DNA of 64,000 nt from the NCBI RefSeq assembly GCF_002994445.1, contig NZ_MRZJ01000001.1, positions 248,001 through 312,000 on the forward strand, in the 5' to 3' direction. A model generated the notes under the pieces. It searched no databases, had not been told where the DNA came from, and saw only the letters and a list, made by a program, of their open reading frames with translations. The position numbers and the translations under genes were made by a program. This document shows positions 1 through 8,833 of the stretch, piece after piece; the first letter of the stretch is position 1; the number at the start of each line of letters is the position of its first letter. Source of the DNA: Staphylococcus simulans (GTDB lineage: Bacteria > Bacillota > Bacilli > Staphylococcales > Staphylococcaceae).

Positions 1-496
1 AACTAAAAACGTTAAACTTAAAGTAAAAGTACCTGAAGGTGTAGACAATGATCAGCAAATCCGTTTAGCAGGCGAAGGTGCACCGGGTCATAATGGTGGA
101 CCTCAAGGTGATTTATATGTTGTATTCAGAGTTCAACCTTCTGATAAATTCATTCGTGAAGGCGATGACATCTTCTACAACTTGAAAATCAGCTTCCCTC
201 AAGCAGCACTTGGTGATGAAATCAAAGTACCTACACTTAATGGTCATGTTATGCTAACTGTGCCAGAAGGTACACAAGATGGTAAGCAATTCCGCATGAA
301 AGACAAAGGCGTTAAAAATGTTCACGGTTATGGGCATGGTGATTTATTCGTTAATATCAACGTTGTAACTCCAACGAAATTAAACGAAAAACAAAAATCA
401 TTAATGAGAGAATTTGCGGAAATCAGCGGTGAAGAAATTGAAGAACAACCTTCAAACTTCAAAGAACGCGCACGCAGATTCTTTAAAGGAGATTAA
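1..496 (+). CDS. dnaJ: Chaperone protein DnaJ, C-terminal part (5' end outside window)
   Basis: Hsp40 co-chaperone that stimulates the ATPase of DnaK and hands it unfolded clients in the cytoplasm. The reading frame is open from the left edge, with codons beginning at base 2, and ends at TAA 494-496, giving 164 visible residues. These correspond to the C-terminal substrate-binding beta-domains and the dimerisation tail; the motif GDLYVVFRV and the later [12 protein letters not shown] are the family's repeated GDL(Y/F)V signatures. The J-domain and zinc fingers would lie upstream, outside the window. prmA starts five bases after the stop and its ribosome site lies inside the dnaJ end, so the two are probably translated together, as in the usual Bacillota heat-shock operon. 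Confidence 0.97.
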   Translation, partial: TKNVKLKVKVPEGVDNDQQIRLAGEGAPGHNGGPQGDLYVVFRVQPSDKFIREGDDIFYNLKISFPQAALGDEIKVPTLNGHVMLTVPEGTQDGKQFRMKDKGVKNVHGYGHGDLFVNINVVTPTKLNEKQKSLMREFAEISGEEIEEQPSNFKERARRFFKGD

Positions 497-501
497 ATGC
501 G

Positions 502-1440
502 ATGAACTGGATGGAAATTTCAATTGTTGTGAATCATGAAGTCCAAGATGCTGTGTCCAATATACTAGAAAATATGGGGTCAAACGGCGTTGCTATAGAA
601 GATTCTAATGATTTAAAAGGTAATTTAGCGGATAAATTCGGAGAGATTTATGAGTTGAACCCAGAAGATTATCCGACAAGCGGCGTTAGAATAAAAGCAT
701 ACTTTAATGAATTGGATTACTCAGATCAATTAAAGCAAGATATTTTAAATGAATTGAACAATTTGGATGATTTAGATAAAAATATCTTCAGTTTTGATGA
801 AAAAACAATTCAAGAACAAGATTGGGCTAATGAGTGGAAGAATTATTTCCATCCTTTCAAAGCCTCTGATAGATTTACAATTGTTCCAAGTTGGGAACAA
901 TACGATAAAACAGATTCTGATGAGTTGTTGATAGAATTAGACCCAGGTATGGCCTTCGGAACAGGAGATCATCCAACAACAAGCATGTGTTTAAAAGCGA
1001 TAGAAAGATATGTGACACCTGATCATTCAGTAATAGATGTAGGCACAGGCTCTGGTATTTTAAGCATTGCTTGCTCTCTGCTTGGCGTTAAAAAGATAAA
1101 AGCTTTGGATTTAGATGAACTCGCTATCAAAGTAGCAAAAGAAAACTTTGAAAAAAATGGTTGCGTAGATCAAATTGAAACAGCAACAGGCAATTTACTA
1201 CAAGGTGAAACACATCACTATGATGTTGTTATAGCAAATATATTAGCGCATATTATTGAAGAAATGATAGAAGACGCTTATAATACTTTAAATGATGATG
1301 GTTTATTTATTACATCTGGTATCATCGAAGAGAAGAGCGATGAAATTATCAATCATATGAAGCGTACAGGATTTAATATCATTTCTATTAATCACGACAA
1401 CGGTTGGGTTTGTATCGTTGGCGAGAAAGCGAGCAATTAA
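502..1440 (+). CDS. prmA: Ribosomal protein L11 methyltransferase
   Basis: Trimethylates ribosomal protein L11 using S-adenosylmethionine. The 312-residue length fits the family. A substrate-recognition domain is followed by the PrmA signature [14 protein letters not shown] near residue 148, the SAM-binding loop DVGTGSGIL near residue 179, and the NIL-type motif in [10 protein letters not shown] near residue 243. The ATG at 502 is preceded by AAAGGAG inside the end of dnaJ. It is followed almost immediately by the rRNA methyltransferase gene rsmE, so this is a ribosome-modification segment at the end of the dnaK/dnaJ operon. Confidence 0.96.
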   Translation: MNWMEISIVVNHEVQDAVSNILENMGSNGVAIEDSNDLKGNLADKFGEIYELNPEDYPTSGVRIKAYFNELDYSDQLKQDILNELNNLDDLDKNIFSFDEKTIQEQDWANEWKNYFHPFKASDRFTIVPSWEQYDKTDSDELLIELDPGMAFGTGDHPTTSMCLKAIERYVTPDHSVIDVGTGSGILSIACSLLGVKKIKALDLDELAIKVAKENFEKNGCVDQIETATGNLLQGETHHYDVVIANILAHIIEEMIEDAYNTLNDDGLFITSGIIEEKSDEIINHMKRTGFNIISINHDNGWVCIVGEKASN

Positions 1441-1441
1441 T

Positions 1442-2195
1442 ATGCAAAGATATTTTTTTAAATCAAAACGCTGATGAAGATCAGCGTTTTTTTATTACTG
1501 ATAAAGAAGATATACATCATATAGCAAATGTGATGCGCCATCAGAACGGCGACAAAATCATAATTACTTTCGAAGATTTAAAAGTTTATACATGCGTCAT
1601 TATTTCAATCAGCGACACAGAAATTGAAGTTGAGTTGGAAGAAGCACAACCGAACGATACTGAATTGCCGGTTGAAGTTACTATTTGCAGCGGGTTGATA
1701 AAGGCAGATAAATATGAATGGCTGCTTCAAAAATCTACGGAGCTTGGTGCCTCTCATTTTATCGCTGTACAAATGGACCGCTCAGTTGTGAAATTAAACC
1801 AAAGCAAAGTAGATAAGAAAATGGTACGTTGGAACAAAATTGTTAAAGAAGCAGCAGAACAAAGTTATCGACTTGTTATTCCGACAATAGAATTTGTATC
1901 GAATTTAAAGGAAGTTTATGTTAATATAGATAAATATGATTATGTACTAGTCGCTTACGAAGACGTTGCCAAAGAAGGCGAAATGAGTGAATTTAAACGT
2001 GCTCTAAAGCAATTTGGCAAAGGAGAACGTGTATTAATTATTTTTGGACCAGAAGGCGGTTTAAGTCCTGAGGAAGTTGAGTTGTTCAAAAACAATGGAT
2101 ACATAGTGGGCTTAGGTCATCGGATTTTAAGAGCAGAAACAGCTCCATTGTATGCGCTTAGTGCAATTAGTTATGAAAAAGAATTAATGGGGTGA
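1442..2195 (+). CDS. rsmE: 16S rRNA m3U1498 methyltransferase RsmE, apparent 5' frameshift
   Basis: SPOUT-fold enzyme that methylates N3 of U1498 in 16S rRNA. The C-terminal knot motifs are clear: IIFGPEGGLSPEE and LGHRILRAETAPLYALS. The expected N-terminus MQRYFL is present at ATG 1442, but the tract of seven T at 1453-1459 puts that start out of frame with the rest: in its own frame it stops after ten codons. Removing one T restores MQRYFLNQNADEDQRFF and a normal protein of about 250 residues. The downstream frame is also open back to TTG 1404 inside prmA, which would give an atypical N-terminus. So this is a sequencing error, a slippage-dependent gene, or a mutant. A terminator-like hairpin lies at 1465-1493 within the coding region. 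Confidence 0.88.
1465..1493 (+). terminator. Terminator-like hairpin inside the start of rsmE
   Basis: AAAACGCTGAT (1465-1475) and ATCAGCGTTTT (1480-1490) form a perfect 11-bp stem closed by a GAAG tetraloop and end in a seven-T run (1487-1493). It has all the marks of an intrinsic terminator but lies in the rsmE coding region, 25 bases after the prmA stop. Whether it terminates transcription in vivo cannot be read from the sequence, since translating ribosomes could mask it. Confidence 0.5.
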
Positions 2196-2201
2196 AAATA
2201 A

Positions 2202-3548
2202 ATGTCAACAGTAGCTTTTCATACTTTAGGTTGTAAAGTAAACCATTATGAAACTGAAGCAATTTGGCAATTATTTAAAGATGCCGGCTATGATCGTGTT
2301 GAATTCGATACTAATGCCGATGTCTTTGTTATAAATACATGTACAGTCACAAATACAGGCGATAAAAAAAGCAGACAAGTTATTAGAAGAGCAATTAGAA
2401 AAAATCCAGATGCAGTCGTATGCGTAACAGGTTGTTATGCACAAACTTCATCTGCGGAAATTATGGATATTCCAGGTGTAGATGTTGTCGTTGGAACACA
2501 AGACCGTACGAAATTACTTGGTTATATCGAAGAGTTTAAAGCAGAACGTCAACCAATCAATGGTGTCGGCAACATTATGAAAAACCGTAAATATGAAGAG
2601 TTGGAAGTGCCTTACTTTACAGACAGAACACGTGCTTCACTTAAAATCCAAGAAGGCTGCAACAACTTCTGTACTTTCTGTATTATTCCTTGGGCACGTG
2701 GTTTAATGCGTTCAAGAGATCCAGAAAAAGTTGTGGAGCAAGCAACTACTTTAGTCAACTCTGGTTATAAAGAGATTGTATTAACAGGTATTCATACTGG
2801 TGGATACGGTCAAGACTTAAAAGATTACAATTTAGCTCAATTACTGCGTGATCTTGAAGCAGTAGATGGACTCGAAAGAATCAGAATTTCATCAATTGAA
2901 GCAAGTCAATTAACTGATGAAGTCATTGATGTTATTTCAAATTCAAATAAAGTCGTACGTCACTTGCACGTACCATTGCAATCAGGTTCAGACACAGTTC
3001 TAAAAAGAATGAGACGTAAATACTCAATGGCGCATTTCTCTGAACGCCTGATGAAATTACATGAAGCATTGCCTGGATTAGCAGTAACAAGCGATGTGAT
3101 TGTTGGGTTCCCAGGCGAAACAGAAGAAGAGTTCCAAGAAACTTACGACTTTATTCTTGATCACCATTTCTCTGAACTTCACGTATTCCCATATTCTGCT
3201 CGTACAGGTACACCTGCAGCTAGAATGGATGGACAAATTGATGAAAGTGTTAAAAACGAACGTGTCCATAAATTGATTGAATTAAGTAATCAATTAGCAA
3301 AAGAATACGCATCTCACTTTGATCAAAAAGTACTTGAAGTCATTCCTGAAGAAACAGGTGACGAACCTGGTACATTAGTAGGTTATGCAGATAACTATAT
3401 GAAAGTACAATTCGAAGGCGATGAATCATTAATCGGCGAATTGGTCAGAGTTAAAATTACTGAAGTCGGCTATCCTTTAAATAAAGGCTATGTTACACGA
3501 GTTATTGATCATGCGACAAACAGCAGTGAATTCTCTGCTATCGTATAA
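2202..3548 (+). CDS. mtaB: tRNA t6A37 methylthiotransferase MtaB
   Basis: Radical-SAM enzyme that adds a methylthio group to t6A at position 37 of ANN-decoding tRNAs. The 448-residue protein has the N-terminal methylthiotransferase cluster cysteines at C11, C47 and C78, the radical-SAM CxxxCxxC motif at about C153-C157-C160 (GCNNFCTFC), and a C-terminal TRAM-like domain. The start ATG follows GGGGTGAAAATAA. It lies six bases after rsmE, so it belongs to the same transcription unit, and is followed by a separate promoter for rpsU. Confidence 0.95.
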   Translation: MSTVAFHTLGCKVNHYETEAIWQLFKDAGYDRVEFDTNADVFVINTCTVTNTGDKKSRQVIRRAIRKNPDAVVCVTGCYAQTSSAEIMDIPGVDVVVGTQDRTKLLGYIEEFKAERQPINGVGNIMKNRKYEELEVPYFTDRTRASLKIQEGCNNFCTFCIIPWARGLMRSRDPEKVVEQATTLVNSGYKEIVLTGIHTGGYGQDLKDYNLAQLLRDLEAVDGLERIRISSIEASQLTDEVIDVISNSNKVVRHLHVPLQSGSDTVLKRMRRKYSMAHFSERLMKLHEALPGLAVTSDVIVGFPGETEEEFQETYDFILDHHFSELHVFPYSARTGTPAARMDGQIDESVKNERVHKLIELSNQLAKEYASHFDQKVLEVIPEETGDEPGTLVGYADNYMKVQFEGDESLIGELVRVKITEVGYPLNKGYVTRVIDHATNSSEFSAIV

Positions 3549-3572
3549 TGTACAAAAAATTAATTATTCTAA

Positions 3573-3601
3573 TTGACCGCAACAATCAGTTATATTATAA
3601 T
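3573..3601 (+). promoter_or_regulatory. Probable sigma-A promoter for rpsU
   Basis: TTGACC at 3573-3578 and TATAAT at 3596-3601 are separated by 17 bases, close to the sigma-A consensus. It lies 78 bases before the rpsU start, giving a leader of about 70 bases. Confidence 0.75.
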
Positions 3602-3606
3602 TATGA

Positions 3607-3633
3607 TTGCATGGTTTACACTCAACCATGTGA
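3607..3633 (+). other. Hairpin in the rpsU 5' leader
   Basis: CATGGTT (3610-3616) pairs with AACCATG (3624-3630) around the loop TACACTC; flanking A-U and G-U pairs extend the stem to about 10 bp. It lies in the presumed leader between promoter and ribosome site and could affect mRNA stability or translation. No match to a named element was recognised. Confidence 0.45.
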
Positions 3634-3678
3634 ATGAATTTTAAAGTTCCGTTGTTATTTGGAGGGAGGGAAATACAG

Positions 3679-3855
3679 ATGTCTAAAACAGTAGTCCGTA
3701 AAAACGAATCACTTGAAGATGCATTACGCCGTTTCAAACGCTCAGTTTCTAAAAGCGGTACAATTCAAGAAGTACGTAAACGTGAATTTTACGAAAAACC
3801 AAGTGTTAAACGTAAAAAGAAATCAGAAGCTGCACGTAAACGTAAATTCAAATAA
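3679..3855 (+). CDS. rpsU: 30S ribosomal protein S21
   Basis: Small basic protein of the 30S subunit, 58 residues, the standard length for Bacillota. The sequence begins [20 protein letters not shown] and ends in a Lys/Arg-rich tail ([14 protein letters not shown]). The ATG at 3679 was preferred over an upstream in-frame start at 3634 because it is preceded by GGAGGGAGGG at optimal spacing and matches the family N-terminus. It has its own promoter at 3573-3601 and a terminator after it, so it is probably largely monocistronic. Confidence 0.97.
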
Positions 3856-3914
3856 TTATTAAGTCTGTTGACTCCCTCAACAAACAATTAATTATTATAT
3901 TAAGCAGTTTATAG

Positions 3915-3952
3915 ACTCCAAGTTTTCTTATTGTAAAACTTGGGGTTTTTTC
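3915..3952 (+). terminator. Intrinsic terminator after rpsU
   Basis: ACTCCAAGTTTT pairs with AAAACTTGGGGT (one G-U pair) around an eight-base loop, followed by a T-rich run ending in TTTTTTC. Confidence 0.85.
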
Positions 3953-4064
3953 TTTTATTTAATAAAAATAATCTTATCTATTTTTTTGCGTATTAAAATG
4001 TATCAATATTCCTATAATTACCTAAAGCAATCATGTATAATAAAACTGAGAGCGAGGTGAATCT

Positions 4065-4769
4065 ATGTCACATCAAGCTGAAATCCTACATAATATTTCA
4101 GTATTTCAGACTAATTCTGATCCCTTATTACATCAAATCAGCAATGTCATCACAAGTCCGTTAATTTCATTAATTCTGACTTGTATTATCTTTTTAGGTT
4201 TTCTTTATCAACTCTATTCTAAACGCATTAATTTTATGGGGATTATTGCGTCCATCGCTTTATTAATTCTATTTCTAGGTTATTTAATTCAAGGTGAAGT
4301 TTCACTAATATCCATTGGTTTATTCATTATAGGTGTTATACTGCTTATAATAGAATTTTTCGTTGTGGGTGCCATTATAGGAATCATCGGGATAATTCTG
4401 ATTACCATCAGTATTATTATGCTCGGTGATAATATTTTATGGATGCTGATCAACGTAGTTATTGCTTTGATTCTGACTATTATAGAATGGGTGATTTTAG
4501 TGAAAGGATACAATAAGAAGATTTCGCTGTTTGAAAAAGTAATATTAAGGGATTCCACTACATCTGAAGCTGGCTACACTTCACATGATGACCGCTCTAA
4601 TTTAGTAGGCCAAACTGCTGTCACTTTAACTGAATTACGTCCTGCCGGTATTATCTCGCTTAATGATGAACGTATCGATGCAGTATCTGATGGAACATTT
4701 ATTCAAAGAGATGTGAAAGTCAAAGTAACAGAAGTTGAAGGTTCGAGAGTAGTTGTAAGAGAAGTTTAA
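4065..4769 (+). CDS. NfeD-like membrane protein
   Basis: A 234-residue protein of the short NfeD class that accompanies flotillins. Several hydrophobic segments fill residues about 30-150 (for example LISLILTCIIFLGFLYQLY and LISIGLFIIGVILLIIEFF), followed by a soluble C-terminal domain of about 55 residues (from LVGQTAVTLTEL to VVVREV) that looks like the NfeD OB-fold. The ClpP-like protease domain found in long NfeD proteins is absent. The ATG follows GAGCGAGGTGAATCT. TATAAT-like hexamers at 4013 and 4036 are possible -10 elements. The floA gene begins 28 bases downstream, so the two probably form one membrane-microdomain operon. Confidence 0.8.
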   Translation: MSHQAEILHNISVFQTNSDPLLHQISNVITSPLISLILTCIIFLGFLYQLYSKRINFMGIIASIALLILFLGYLIQGEVSLISIGLFIIGVILLIIEFFVVGAIIGIIGIILITISIIMLGDNILWMLINVVIALILTIIEWVILVKGYNKKISLFEKVILRDSTTSEAGYTSHDDRSNLVGQTAVTLTELRPAGIISLNDERIDAVSDGTFIQRDVKVKVTEVEGSRVVVREV

Positions 4770-4797
4770 AAACACATAACACTAGGAGGCACATTAC

Positions 4798-5784
4798 ATG
4801 TTAATACCATTAATAATCATCATTGTTATTGCAGTAATCGCTTTATTAATCTTATTTTCATTTGTACCAATCGGTTTATGGATCTCTGCAATAGCAGCTG
4901 GTGTAAAAGTAAATATCGGTACATTAATCGGTATGCGCTTAAGACGTGTATCACCGCGTAAAGTTATTGCACCATTAATTAAAGCACACAAAGCTGGTTT
5001 GAATTTAACAACTAACCAATTAGAATCTCACTACTTAGCTGGCGGTAATGTTGACCGCGTTGTAGATGCAAATATTGCTGCGCAGCGTGCAGATATTAAC
5101 TTGCCATTTGAAAGAGGGGCAGCTATCGACTTAGCAGGTCGTGATGTACTTGAAGCAGTACAAATGTCTGTTAACCCTAAAGTCATTGAAACACCATTTA
5201 TTACAGGTGTCGCAATGAACGGTATCGAAGTAAAAGCTAAAGCAAGAATCACAGTACGTGCTAATATTTCTCGCTTAGTCGGCGGTGCCGGTGAGGAAAC
5301 AATTATTGCCCGTGTCGGCGAAGGTATTGTTTCAACAATCGGTTCAAGTGAACATCATACAGTCGTTCTTGAAAATCCAGATAACATTTCTAAAACAGTA
5401 CTCAGCAAAGGTTTGGATTCTGGGACAGCATTCGAAATTCTATCCATCGATATCGCAGATGTAGATATCGGTAAAAACATCGGTGCTGACTTGCAAACTG
5501 AGCAAGCATTGGCTGATAAGAACATTGCTCAAGCGAAAGCTGAAGAACGTCGTGCTATGGCTGTAGCTTCTGAACAAGAAATGAAAGCTCGTGTTCAAGA
5601 AATGCGTGCTAAAGTTGTGGAAGCTGAATCTGAAGTACCATTAGCAATGTCTGAAGCACTAAGAAAAGGCAATATTGGTGTTAAAGATTACTATAACTTG
5701 AAAAATATAGAAGCAGATACAGGAATGCGTGAATCAATCAATAAACGTACACAACCTGACGATAATGAGTCACCAGATAAGTAA
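4798..5784 (+). CDS. floA: Flotillin-like protein FloA
   Basis: Bacterial flotillin (SPFH/PHB superfamily) that scaffolds lipid-raft-like microdomains in the membrane. The 328-residue protein begins with a hydrophobic segment (residues about 3-27), then the PHB domain with [19 protein letters not shown], then an Ala/Glu-rich helical region ([20 protein letters not shown]) that oligomerises. The start has a strong ribosome site, CTAGGAGGCACATTAC. It lies between an NfeD-like protein and a small membrane-anchored coiled-coil protein, the conserved flotillin neighbourhood in Bacillaceae and staphylococci. Confidence 0.95.
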   Translation: MLIPLIIIIVIAVIALLILFSFVPIGLWISAIAAGVKVNIGTLIGMRLRRVSPRKVIAPLIKAHKAGLNLTTNQLESHYLAGGNVDRVVDANIAAQRADINLPFERGAAIDLAGRDVLEAVQMSVNPKVIETPFITGVAMNGIEVKAKARITVRANISRLVGGAGEETIIARVGEGIVSTIGSSEHHTVVLENPDNISKTVLSKGLDSGTAFEILSIDIADVDIGKNIGADLQTEQALADKNIAQAKAEERRAMAVASEQEMKARVQEMRAKVVEAESEVPLAMSEALRKGNIGVKDYYNLKNIEADTGMRESINKRTQPDDNESPDK

Positions 5785-5796
5785 AGAGGTGATTAA

Positions 5797-6423
5797 ATGA
5801 GTATCGGTCTTATAATTTTTATCATCAGTATTGTTATTTCATTAATCAGTGCAATCAATGATAAAAATCATAAAAAGCGTCAACAAAACCAACCAAAATC
5901 ACCTAGAAGACAGCCTACAACTGAGCGAAAGCCTCATAAAGGCTTCTTAGAACAGTTAGGTGATAAGTTTGAAGAGATGGAAAAACAATTTGAAGCAGAA
6001 ACACAACCTTCAAAACGTAATTCCTCTCCAAGACAATCAGAACCTGATCAAACGAGAACTCAAGAGACACGTCAACGAAAAACTGAATCATCTTCCAATA
6101 AGAGACTGAACCAACATGAAAAAGAACAAGAACTAAAGCAAGCACTTAACAATACTTTAAATAGTGAATTAAGTGACCTGCGTTCTGAAATGGACAGAAA
6201 CAAAGAAAAGCAAATGGCAATTCTCGAACGTCGTGCACAAGAAATCATTGCGGATAAATACTTATCTGAACGTGCAAAGCGAGAACGTCTTAAACAGCTT
6301 TTCGCTAATAAATTCAGTCAGCATCGAGAACAAAACAATGATGATTTACGATTTAACGATGATGAAGTCTTAAACGGTATGATTTGGTCTGAAATATTAA
6401 AAAAACCGAAACAACTTCAATAA
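5797..6423 (+). CDS. Membrane-anchored charged protein of the floA operon, unknown function
   Basis: A 208-residue protein with one N-terminal hydrophobic segment (residues about 3-18) followed by a long, highly charged, Gln/Glu/Lys/Arg-rich region (residues 25-200) likely to be disordered and coiled-coil. It starts 12 bases after floA behind AAAGAGGTGATTAA and is followed by a terminator, so it is the last gene of the NfeD-FloA unit. By position it corresponds to the yqfB-type gene of Bacillus. No catalytic motif is visible. A structural or scaffolding link with flotillin is inference from position only. Confidence 0.75.
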   Translation: MSIGLIIFIISIVISLISAINDKNHKKRQQNQPKSPRRQPTTERKPHKGFLEQLGDKFEEMEKQFEAETQPSKRNSSPRQSEPDQTRTQETRQRKTESSSNKRLNQHEKEQELKQALNNTLNSELSDLRSEMDRNKEKQMAILERRAQEIIADKYLSERAKRERLKQLFANKFSQHREQNNDDLRFNDDEVLNGMIWSEILKKPKQLQ

Positions 6424-6427
6424 TAAA

Positions 6428-6472
6428 AGAAATCGGGCTTGCGATGAAAATTGCAAGTCCGATTTCTCTTTT
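6428..6472 (+). terminator. Intrinsic terminator after the floA operon
   Basis: AGAAATCGGGCTTGC (6428-6442) and GCAAGTCCGATTTCT (6453-6467) form a 15-bp stem with one G-U pair and a ten-base loop, followed by CTTTT. Confidence 0.85.
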
Positions 6473-6517
6473 GATTCTGTCTCATGAACATTATTGGATT
6501 AATAATACGTTAGAACA

Positions 6518-6526
6518 TGATATAAT
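6518..6526 (+). promoter_or_regulatory. Possible extended -10 promoter for phoH
   Basis: TGA-TATAAT at 6518-6526 is an extended -10 (TGn plus TATAAT). No good -35 is present at 17 bases, so this rests on the -10 alone. It lies 122 bases before the phoH start. Confidence 0.45.
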
Positions 6527-6648
6527 GAAACTATGAATATGTGGAAATTATTAACTAAGTCCGTAGTTTCCGTTGACAATAATATTCTGCATCTTAATTA
6601 AAATGAACACGCTGTTTGCCAGCGATATATGTGAAAAGGAGTTAATGT

Positions 6649-7596
6649 ATGCCAGGAATAATAGTTATTGACGATATGCATCAAGCCCAAGCTTTAATCG
6701 GTAATAATGATGAACACTTGCAAGCAATTGAAGAGGCGTTTAATGTCATTGTTCATGCAAGGGGGCAAGAGATAGCTGTAAAAGGGCAGCAACAAGAAGA
6801 AATAGAAAAAGCAGAAGCTGTAATTAAAAACCTTTTAAAAGTAATTGATCAAGGCGTATCGATTAATCTTAAAGATGTGGAAGCAGCAATTAAAATGGCA
6901 GAAAGAGGGTCAATTCAACATCTTGTTGATTTATACGATGAAGCCATCACTAAAGATGCTTACGGTAAAACCATTCGTGCTAAAACAATGGGACAACGAC
7001 TGTATTTAAATGCGATGAAGCATAATGATTTAGTATTCGGTATCGGACCTGCAGGTACAGGTAAAACTTTCTTAGCTGTGGTTTATGCTGCTAAAGAATT
7101 GCGACAAGGTAATGTGAAAAGAATTGTACTCACTCGTCCGGCAGTTGAAGCCGGAGAATCATTAGGTTTCTTGCCTGGTGACTTAAAGGAAAAAGTAGAT
7201 CCTTATTTAAGACCGCTTTATGATGGTCTGCATACTGTATTAGGACCAGAACAAACTGCGCGATTTATAGAAAGAGGCATTATTGAAGTAGCACCGCTCG
7301 CATATATGCGCGGACGTACACTTGATGATGCATTTGTTATTTTAGATGAAGCGCAAAATACTACACATGCGCAAATGAAAATGTTTTTAACACGTTTAGG
7401 ATTCGGCTCTCAAATGGTAGTGACAGGCGACATGACACAAGTCGACTTGCCAAAAGGCGTTAAAAGCGGGTTGAAACAGGCAGTTAATAGACTATCAGGT
7501 GTTAAAGGTATCAGTGTTCAAACATTAGATCAAAGCGACGTTGTACGCCATCCATTGGTAAGCAAGATTATTAGCCGCTACGAAGGAGATGAATAA
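6649..7596 (+). CDS. phoH: PhoH family ATPase
   Basis: RNA-linked P-loop ATPase of the PhoH/YbeZ family, usually coupled to the RNase YbeY. Walker A is GPAGTGKT at residues 133-140 and Walker B is FVILDEAQ near residue 233; the 315-residue length is typical. The ATG is preceded by AAAAGGAGTTAATGT. ybeY begins six bases after the stop, the conserved pairing for this family. The precise cellular task of PhoH ATPases remains poorly defined; action with YbeY in rRNA processing is the family-level expectation. Confidence 0.93.
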   Translation: MPGIIVIDDMHQAQALIGNNDEHLQAIEEAFNVIVHARGQEIAVKGQQQEEIEKAEAVIKNLLKVIDQGVSINLKDVEAAIKMAERGSIQHLVDLYDEAITKDAYGKTIRAKTMGQRLYLNAMKHNDLVFGIGPAGTGKTFLAVVYAAKELRQGNVKRIVLTRPAVEAGESLGFLPGDLKEKVDPYLRPLYDGLHTVLGPEQTARFIERGIIEVAPLAYMRGRTLDDAFVILDEAQNTTHAQMKMFLTRLGFGSQMVVTGDMTQVDLPKGVKSGLKQAVNRLSGVKGISVQTLDQSDVVRHPLVSKIISRYEGDE

Positions 7597-7602
7597 TCCG
7601 TT

Positions 7603-8064
7603 ATGTTTACAATCGATTTTTCTGACCATACTGATGAAGTGGAAGAAGAATGGTATGAACAAATAGAAAGCTTGCTTAATTTTGCAAAAGAACAAGAAAA
7701 CATCGAAGATGATGCGGAACTTTCTGTTACATTTGTAGATCAAGCAGAAATTCAACAAATCAACCGCGACTATAGAGATAAAGATAAAGTTACGGATGTT
7801 ATTTCTTTTGCGTTAGAGGAAGATGAACCTGAAATTGAAGGTTTGGATATTCCGCGTGTTTTGGGCGATATCGTGATTTGTGCAGATGTCGCAAAGGCAC
7901 AAGCAGAACAATATGGTCATTCATTTGAAAGAGAACTTGGATTTTTAGCACTTCACGGCTTTTTGCATTTATTAGGATATGATCATATGAATGAAGAAGA
8001 AGAAAAAGAAATGTTCGGCAGACAAAAATCAATTCTAGATGCTTACGGCTTAACGAGAGATTAA
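7603..8064 (+). CDS. ybeY: Endoribonuclease YbeY
   Basis: Metal-dependent endoribonuclease involved in 16S rRNA 3'-end maturation and 70S quality control. The 153-residue protein has the diagnostic zinc-binding motif [11 protein letters not shown] with H118, H122 and H128. It starts six bases after phoH behind AGGAGATGAATAATCCGTT and ends two bases before the undecaprenol kinase gene, so phoH-ybeY-dgkA-cdd-era-recO is read as one operon. Confidence 0.96.
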   Translation: MFTIDFSDHTDEVEEEWYEQIESLLNFAKEQENIEDDAELSVTFVDQAEIQQINRDYRDKDKVTDVISFALEEDEPEIEGLDIPRVLGDIVICADVAKAQAEQYGHSFERELGFLALHGFLHLLGYDHMNEEEEKEMFGRQKSILDAYGLTRD

Positions 8065-8066
8065 CA

Positions 8067-8411
8067 ATGAAACGGTTTATATATCCGATAGAAGGACTTG
8101 TCACGATTTTAAAAAAGGACCGCAATTTCGTATGGCACTTATTCATTGCCTTTATCGTGGTAATTGCGGCTTTCTTTTTCAAGATTAATCGTATTGAATG
8201 GATTGCAGTTATCCTCTCTATTTTTATGGTTTTAGCGTTTGAAGCAATCAATACAGCAATTGAATATGTTGTTGATCTTGTAACGGATGAATATCAACTC
8301 TATGCCAAGTACGCTAAAGATATTGCTGCTTTAAGTGTACTTTTAGCTTCAATAGCTGCAGCTATTATAGGTCTGATTATTTTTATCCCTTACATTCTAA
8401 GTCTAATATAA
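8067..8411 (+). CDS. dgkA: Undecaprenol kinase (DgkA family)
   Basis: Small integral membrane kinase. In Gram-positive bacteria this family phosphorylates undecaprenol, recycling the lipid carrier for cell-wall synthesis, despite the diacylglycerol-kinase name. The 114-residue protein has three hydrophobic helices and the family signature EAINTAIEYVVDLVT near residues 62-76, which carries the catalytic and metal-binding acidic residues. It begins two bases after ybeY, implying translational coupling. Confidence 0.92.
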   Translation: MKRFIYPIEGLVTILKKDRNFVWHLFIAFIVVIAAFFFKINRIEWIAVILSIFMVLAFEAINTAIEYVVDLVTDEYQLYAKYAKDIAALSVLLASIAAAIIGLIIFIPYILSLI

Positions 8412-8425
8412 AGGAGATAGAAAAT

Positions 8426-8833
8426 ATGGCTTATAGTCAAAATCATTTTAACAAAGTCAGAGAAGCACAAAGTCGCGCCTATGCACCTTACAGTAATTTT
8501 AAAGTAGGCGCTTATTTAAAAACGAAAGATGGTAAAGAGTTTTATGGCGCTAATGTAGAAAACGCGGCATATGGAGAAGCAATCTGTGCTGAACGTTCCA
8601 GTTTAGTTGCCGCAATCAGCCAAGGCTATCGACCAGGTGATTTTGAGTCTATCACAGTAACCGTAGATGCTGAATCTCCTTCTTCGCCTTGCGGGGCATG
8701 TCGCCAAGTAATCAAAGAACTATGCGATGATGATATGCCGATTTATTTAACCAATCATAAAGGTGATATGATTGAAACTACAATCAGCGAATTACTCCCA
8801 CTAGGTTTTTCAGGAAAGGATTTGAATTTATGA
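8426..8833 (+). CDS. cdd: Cytidine deaminase
   Basis: Converts cytidine and deoxycytidine to uridine and deoxyuridine in pyrimidine salvage. The 135-residue, homotetrameric-type protein carries the zinc ligands C54 in EAICAERS, with catalytic E56, and C89/C92 in SPCGACRQV. The start has AAGGAGATAGAAAAT upstream. Its last four bases overlap the start of era (ATGA), a typical coupling arrangement. Confidence 0.96.
   Translation: MAYSQNHFNKVREAQSRAYAPYSNFKVGAYLKTKDGKEFYGANVENAAYGEAICAERSSLVAAISQGYRPGDFESITVTVDAESPSSPCGACRQVIKELCDDDMPIYLTNHKGDMIETTISELLPLGFSGKDLNL

Noticed and set aside
1404-1441. TTG 1404 as the true rsmE start
   Set aside because: It keeps the frame open but lies inside prmA, has no ribosome site, and gives a non-family N-terminus, while MQRYF is found at 1442 in the other frame.
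3868-3901. Promoter TTGACT ... TATATT after rpsU
   Set aside because: The spacer is about 22 bases, too long, and a terminator follows immediately.
7799-8251. 150-codon open frame on the - strand antisense to ybeY/dgkA
   Set aside because: Lies wholly inside two well-identified + strand genes, lacks a ribosome site and family resemblance, and its composition is that of a codon-complement shadow.
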